This document shows positions 60,208-64,000 of a DNA stretch of 64,000 bases, one piece after another. The stretch lies in the NCBI GenBank assembly GCA_963513935.1, contig OY740768.1, positions 38,124,368-38,188,367 of the forward strand, written 5' to 3'. The notes under the pieces were generated by a model. It was not told the origin of the DNA. It saw only the letters and a list, made by a program, of their open reading frames with translations, and did not search any database. Each line of letters opens with the position of its first letter. Positions within the stretch are counted from its first letter, which is position 1. Both the position numbers and the translations under genes were made by a program. The stretch comes from Aphrophora alni. Taxonomy: Eukaryota; Arthropoda; Insecta; Hemiptera; Aphrophoridae.

Positions 60208-60537
60208 TCAATTAAGTAAATGTTGTAATACAGTACTTAAAACTGGGCCTATTAATAGGGGAAATAATGATCCTCCTTTCTGTATTATTATATTCTTCTT
60301 TTTCTTCCAATTATTACCGTGCTTTACAAGTTTCCTAAGGAAGTGCTTATGTCGAGATAGTTTACACTTCTGTGACTTTGATAATGGTACATTTCCTTTT
60401 AATGTATTGTATACACACTCACATATCGATTTAATCAAATTTATATCGGCTGATTTCAAAAACTGTTTTCTTCTATTAGGATTCATTTTCAATAATGTGC
60501 GGAGTAAATCCACATTGTTTAACACTGAACGGGACAT
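60208..60537 (-). CDS. Small basic protein with C-terminal GG-hydrophobic tail, 109 aa
   Basis: The first 80 residues are helical and basic (NRRKQFLKSADINLIKSICE, SRHKHFLRKLVKHG, KKKK at 78-81). The tail is IIIQKGGSLFPLLIGPVLST followed by a short amphipathic end. This basic body plus GG-hydrophobic tail is a recurring design in animal Polintons, usually found just after the ATPase. The G88-G89 pair resembles an adenain cleavage context but does not strictly satisfy the consensus. The product could be a core or membrane-associated virion protein. It lies 39 bp after the ATPase stop and one base before the 242-aa gene. Confidence 0.75.
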   Translation of the reverse strand: MSRSVLNNVDLLRTLLKMNPNRRKQFLKSADINLIKSICECVYNTLKGNVPLSKSQKCKLSRHKHFLRKLVKHGNNWKKKKNIIIQKGGSLFPLLIGPVLSTVLQHLLN

Positions 60538-60576
60538 TGTGTATAAATGATGACTAACATGAAAAGATGTTGGTTT

Positions 60577-61203
60577 TTATTTCTTTTTAGGGACGTATGC
60601 ATAATTATACTTATCAGATGGAAAAATACAAGTCCTAATTCTTAACTCTTCGGGTGTAGACTGTTTCATATCAAACAAAAGATAACCGTGAGGTTGTTTA
60701 GTAGCATCAATGTAAGCATCTTGTATAAATTTTGGATTTTCTGGGTATACCTGTTGGGCCAAGTGTCTGATTTGACTTTTATCACGAGGGTTTTTGAAAT
60801 AAACAATATAATGGGCATTCAAGGAAATATCTCTTTGTCCTTTACCCTGATGGAATAAATTTTGTGTAATGAAAAACACACTAATATTTCTATGGTGACA
60901 ACCTTTAGTGAATATATCTACAACGTTACTATTCGATTCTCGCATCAAGTCGTCTATTATTATTAAATTAGGTGATGTAGGGTCCACGGAATTCATATCT
61001 GGTAAACCTTCTTGAAAAATAATTGGTATAGTACTAATATTATACGATGGTTGCCATACTGCATAATGCCAAAAGATATTTTTAAAATCGACATTACATA
61101 TTACTGTCATATGTTTTAAAAAATTAATTACGAACTGTGATTTCCCACACCCCGAGGGCCCCGCTACAACACATGAGAATTGATGATTAAACAAAGGCTC
61201 CAT
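60577..61203 (-). CDS. ATP: FtsK/HerA-type genome-packaging ATPase
   Basis: 208 aa. Walker A is G15-PSGCGK21-S22 and Walker B is LIIIDD (80-85), followed by a sensor-like FFITQN (110-115) and an HYIVYFKNPRD segment. This is the compact A32-like packaging ATPase of Polintons, virophages and large DNA viruses, which pumps DNA into capsids. It is the first gene of the leftward cluster. Its ATG at 61203 is only 19 bp from the inner edge of the right terminal repeat, so its promoter must lie in or across that repeat. The frame is intact and the length is typical. Confidence 0.95.
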   Translation of the reverse strand: MEPLFNHQFSCVVAGPSGCGKSQFVINFLKHMTVICNVDFKNIFWHYAVWQPSYNISTIPIIFQEGLPDMNSVDPTSPNLIIIDDLMRESNSNVVDIFTKGCHHRNISVFFITQNLFHQGKGQRDISLNAHYIVYFKNPRDKSQIRHLAQQVYPENPKFIQDAYIDATKQPHGYLLFDMKQSTPEELRIRTCIFPSDKYNYAYVPKKK

Positions 61204-61207
61204 TTCA

Positions 61208-61243
61208 ACTGATCTAGTTAGCTAACATTCTATATATTTTATA
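61208..61243 (-). promoter_or_regulatory. Core promoter (TATA + initiator) of the leftward cluster
   Basis: On the minus strand TATAAAAT (61243-61236) lies 33 bases before the A of TCAGT (61212-61208), the arthropod initiator. That is the classical TATA-to-start spacing. The predicted start at 61210 leaves only about seven bases before the ATPase ATG. The TATA box is inside the terminal repeat and the initiator is outside it. The left repeat has the variant TATAATAT and no initiator at that spacing. Confidence 0.55.
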
Positions 61244-61694
61244 ATTTTAAAACGGTGTGTGACGTCAAACCCAAACTGCCCCTAAACTAATGGTGGACTC
61301 TGACAAAGATTGCCCCCCTGACCACAACATTTTATTTACATCAACTTTGTACTCGTTATTTGTTATCAATATTTACATACACTAACTTGTAGTCTCTCAT
61401 CTCTTATCTTTGTTTACACTATGGCCAAACTGCCCCTAAACTAATGGTGGACTCTGACAAAGATTGCCCCCCCTGACCACAACATTTTATTTACTTTAAT
61501 AACTAATTATCAATTTTCTTTATTTACACACATTAACTCTGTACTCCTTATCTCTTATCTTTGTTTACACTATGGCGCCAACCTTATCTTTGTTTACTTA
61601 ATACCATCAAATACTCTCAAAGTCGTGTATCTCTTATCTTTGAACTTTGGACTTGACCTTTGACCGTCTAGCCATACTGCCCTTACTTACTACT
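61223..61694 (-). repeat. Polinton right terminal inverted repeat (472 bp)
   Basis: Reverse complement of 46221-46692 with hardly any difference, including both tandem subrepeats and the AAAGATAAG words. The sequence beyond 61694 (CTTGAT) does not repeat the left flank. Confidence 0.95.
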
Positions 61695-62014
61695 CTTGAT
61701 GTATTGTGCTGACACACTCACATAAATAGACACACATCGAGTTCACTATACTCCTATAGTTAAACATTTATTTTAAGGGTACAAGAGATAAATCTCTATA
61801 ATCTTATTTGTTTCTGCTTATTTCTTATTTTCGAGAACAGTTTTCTGCCTTTCGTCTTCTTAATATCTTTCATAGAAACTCCATTTAGTCAAATAACTAT
61901 GAATATTTGAATTACGAACAGATTAAGAGCACATTTCAAAATAAATAAAACGTTCAATTGCATTTAAGTTTTAAAAAAACTCTTAGTCGTCATCGCTTTA
62001 TACAAAAAGAAGAA

Positions 62015-62075
62015 AAGGTCAAGAGTTGGTTAAGAGAGACCTGATAGGAAAGATGAAAGAGAGGAATCTAATATT
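62015..62075 (+). repeat. SINE-like dispersed repeat, copy 5
   Basis: Contains AGAGAGACCTGATAGGAAAG, then ATGAAAGAGAGGAATCTAA. It diverges from the other four copies after about 62075, shortly before the assembly gap. Confidence 0.6.
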
Positions 62076-62121
62076 TATCAAAGTTGCAATTCAACCAACT
62101 AAAGGTGTATTAATGATTGTA

Positions 62122-62321
62122 NNNNNNNNNNNNNNNNNNNNNNNNNNNNNNNNNNNNNNNNNNNNNNNNNNNNNNNNNNNNNNNNNNNNNNNNNNNNNNN
62201 NNNNNNNNNNNNNNNNNNNNNNNNNNNNNNNNNNNNNNNNNNNNNNNNNNNNNNNNNNNNNNNNNNNNNNNNNNNNNNNNNNNNNNNNNNNNNNNNNNNN
62301 NNNNNNNNNNNNNNNNNNNNN
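62122..62321. other. Assembly gap (200 N)
   Basis: Exactly 200 undetermined bases, probably a scaffolding placeholder of nominal size. Confidence 1.
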
Positions 62322-62927
62322 TTTAGGTAATTGTCTTCTATATTATGCGTTTATACGAAGGGCAAAGGATGTCTTAGTTTTATAATTCGATAGACAAAAG
62401 TGTTGAACTCAATGAACGAATAAAAACACAAAATCAATAATTGGACACCACCTATTAGGGAAAATTGAAGTACCTTTTACAATCCAATTTCGCAGCCCCA
62501 AAAAGGAGCTTCAGAGAGTGTAAGTAATTTTAAAATATTTTTGGGGCTGTGAAATTGGGCTGTATATAAAAAGGTAAGTCTTTTATAAAAACTTATTTAC
62601 TTTTACTTTTTGAGTTAGGTTCCATGATGTTTCATTAAAATAAAATGTTATGCAAATCGTTACCGCCCAAATATTTTGGTTAGTTGATGGGTACGCCCAA
62701 ATTTTGATAATATCTACGGTATAAATTTAAAAAAGTTTCGACAAATGTTCTCTCTGCACATACTTTTTTTGTGTGGTATGTATTGTAAATTAATACTGAA
62801 AACCATTTCATAAAATCTCATACTTAATCTTAAGAAATAAAATAACATGATGTGCTTTGTAACAGTTGTATGGAATAATTGCTGTTGGAAGATGTGTTTC
62901 AACATTGTTTATCAGCCTGTAGATTAT

Positions 62928-62978
62928 CCAATGAGCGGCTAGATAGAGGCCAGGCGAGGCGTGATTGGCTACTTCCGG
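62928..62978. promoter_or_regulatory. Possible promoter: paired CCAAT boxes and an ETS site
   Basis: CCAATGAG (from 62928) and the inverted CCAAT in GTGATTGGCT (ATTGG at 62964-62968) flank GC-rich sequence. ACTTCCGG, an optimal ETS site, follows at 62971-62978. NF-Y pairs plus ETS sites are typical of animal promoters. No first exon is assigned on either strand; an upstream start of pointed or of a neighbour is possible. Confidence 0.35.
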
Positions 62979-63376
62979 CCGTAGATGTTGTGGGTGCTCC
63001 CTCTGCTTCTGTCCCACTTGGAATTTACTTTTACCCATTACTCAAGTTAAATTGTTTATTAGTCGGATAAAGTTAATAATATATTTAGTAATATATAAAG
63101 AGACAGATAAATACAAGATTCTATTATGTGACTCAGACTGCACGTTACGAAATCAGTGGTAAACCTTTGTATTTCATGGCCACTTGTCATGTAGCTTACA
63201 AACTGAGTCATAAATGAAAGTCAATATCGGCTGCTACGACGAAGTAAAATGCACAAACTTTCTCACGCACACCTACATCAAACAAAATATAGGATGGAAA
63301 CTACCATAAGAGCAAAATTGAAAATGATGATAAAATGATCAATTGGCTCTAAACATTTTGAGTGTTTATTGTACCA

Positions 63377-63666
63377 CTGAAGATGATAGTATTGCTATTG
63401 AAATGTGCATAAGGTAGAAACATAACTAAACAGTCTTTGTGTTGTTAGTGTTTTTTGTGGTTTGGGAAATTTCCGTTCATTATTATAACGATTTCCACAA
63501 ACATTTTAGAGAGTCGATCCTCGAAAGTCACGGTGCGCACCTGTCGTGTGTGATATGGCAAACAAGTGTTTGTGCTTTGCGATGTTAGTGTTTATATATG
63601 TCTATTCTTAATGTTTTGACGACCTCTAACGAGCGAAATTCTGAAGATGGAACATAGATTTCGAAA
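63377..63666 (+). repeat. Two CTGAAGA-hairpin-GAAA motifs
   Basis: At 63377-63403 CTGAAGA is followed by a GATAG/CTATT hairpin and GAAA. At 63641-63666 CTGAAGA is followed by a GGAA/TTTC hairpin and GAAACGCG. The second matches the minus-strand copy at 3915-3947 in its GAAACGCGT tail. They look like members of one retroelement-associated family with a hammerhead-like core. Confidence 0.35.
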
Positions 63667-64000
63667 CGCGTAACGCAACATAACAAGTATGTCACACGAG
63701 ACGGAGTAAGTATAAACTTATTGTATATATTTTCAAGTAAGGGTCACCTCAATCCCTAAAAATGTCTAGTCTGGAATCGTCGTTAACAAAAAATGAAATA
63801 ACGGCGATGTCTTATCTCAAAATAGGTAAAAGGGATTTACATGAAATTTTGATAAAATGTAAAGATTTATAACCCAAATCTATGTGCTTAACCGCAAAGA
63901 CAGTTCATGAGTAATTTGGTAAAACTCAAAACGAATCAAACGGCTGTTAAGGTTTATTTTGGCACATTCAAAATTATTCAAAAAATATTTATTTTACTTC

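Larger units (their letters stand above)
46221..61694. mobile_element. Complete Maverick/Polinton (adintovirus-like) element
   Basis: A 15,474-bp element bounded by 472-bp terminal inverted repeats that start AGTAGTAAGTAAGGG. It encodes the full diagnostic set: protein-primed PolB, DD35E integrase with chromodomain, FtsK/HerA-like packaging ATPase, adenain-like protease, major and minor capsid proteins, and several conserved accessory proteins. All frames are open. The polymerase is on the left reading right. The integrase-capsid cluster is on the right reading left. No 6-bp target-site duplication was found in any register I tried. Such elements are regarded either as giant DNA transposons or as integrated forms of adintoviruses, because they carry virion genes. 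Confidence 0.95.
61695..64000. other. Host non-coding sequence right of the Polinton
   Basis: I recognise no exon. The stretch contains a truncated SINE-like copy (62015-62075), the assembly gap, a CCAAT/ETS cluster (62928-62978) and two hammerhead-like motifs. A 5' exon of pointed could lie here or beyond the right edge. Confidence 0.5.

Noticed and set aside
62026..62385. Open frame through the assembly gap
   Set aside because: Most of it is undetermined sequence, so it carries no evidence of coding.

Overview
This is a 64 kb window of an AT-rich arthropod genome, most likely an insect. Three minus-strand exons match insect Pointed, an ETS-family transcription factor. Short (TTAGG)n tracts, the insect telomere unit, occur in introns, as do decayed Tc1/mariner and LINE-like remnants, SINE-like and foldback repeats, and long purine microsatellites. 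The order within insects cannot be settled from the sequence. A run of exactly 200 Ns (62122-62321) is an assembly gap.

Region 1-46220 is a host locus dominated by introns. Exons at 44839-44955 (MAPK phospho-site linker), 28124-28324 (PNT domain) and 17250-17438 (post-PNT linker) are all phase 1/1 with consensus splice sites. They run right to left, so the ETS-domain exons should lie left of base 1. At least one 5' exon must lie right of 44955. The introns hold a seven-copy 121-bp minisatellite (40618-41464), two copies of a foldback-type repeat (about 8160 and 38260), five copies of a SINE-like repeat, a mariner-like pseudogene (about 30255-31256), a related MITE (8827-9349), and clusters of ETS, NF-Y, E2F and YY1-like motifs.

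Region 46221-61694 (15,474 bp) is the main find: an apparently complete Maverick/Polinton element of the adintovirus-like type, bounded by near-identical 472-bp terminal inverted repeats. On the plus strand it carries a protein-primed family B DNA polymerase (1368 aa) with what looks like an OTU-type cysteine-protease domain and a zinc-ribbon region fused at its N terminus. A minus-strand cluster reads, in order of transcription: packaging ATPase, small basic/hydrophobic protein, conserved 242-aa protein, DD35E integrase with chromodomain, minor (penton-like) capsid protein, membrane-active/core-like precursor with a predicted protease site, major capsid protein, a 190-aa conserved protein, adenain-like protease and a 269-aa protein. 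Two further genes diverge from a shared region holding duplicated perfect 14-bp palindromes: a 171-aa protein on the minus strand and a 151-aa acidic protein with a SUMO-interaction-like motif.

The layout suggests how the genes work together. The polymerase and integrase would copy and insert the element. The ATPase, protease, two capsid proteins and the core precursor form a virion assembly kit. Five of the late-type genes are joined by start/stop overlaps or 1-nt gaps (TGAAATG, TAATATG, ATGA, TAATG), leaving no room for separate promoters. A TATA box and an arthropod initiator straddle the inner edge of the right terminal repeat and point into this cluster. All element ORFs are open and the terminal repeats barely differ, so the copy looks young. 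However, no 6-bp target duplication flanks it in any register I tried. It may lie in a 5' intron of pointed.
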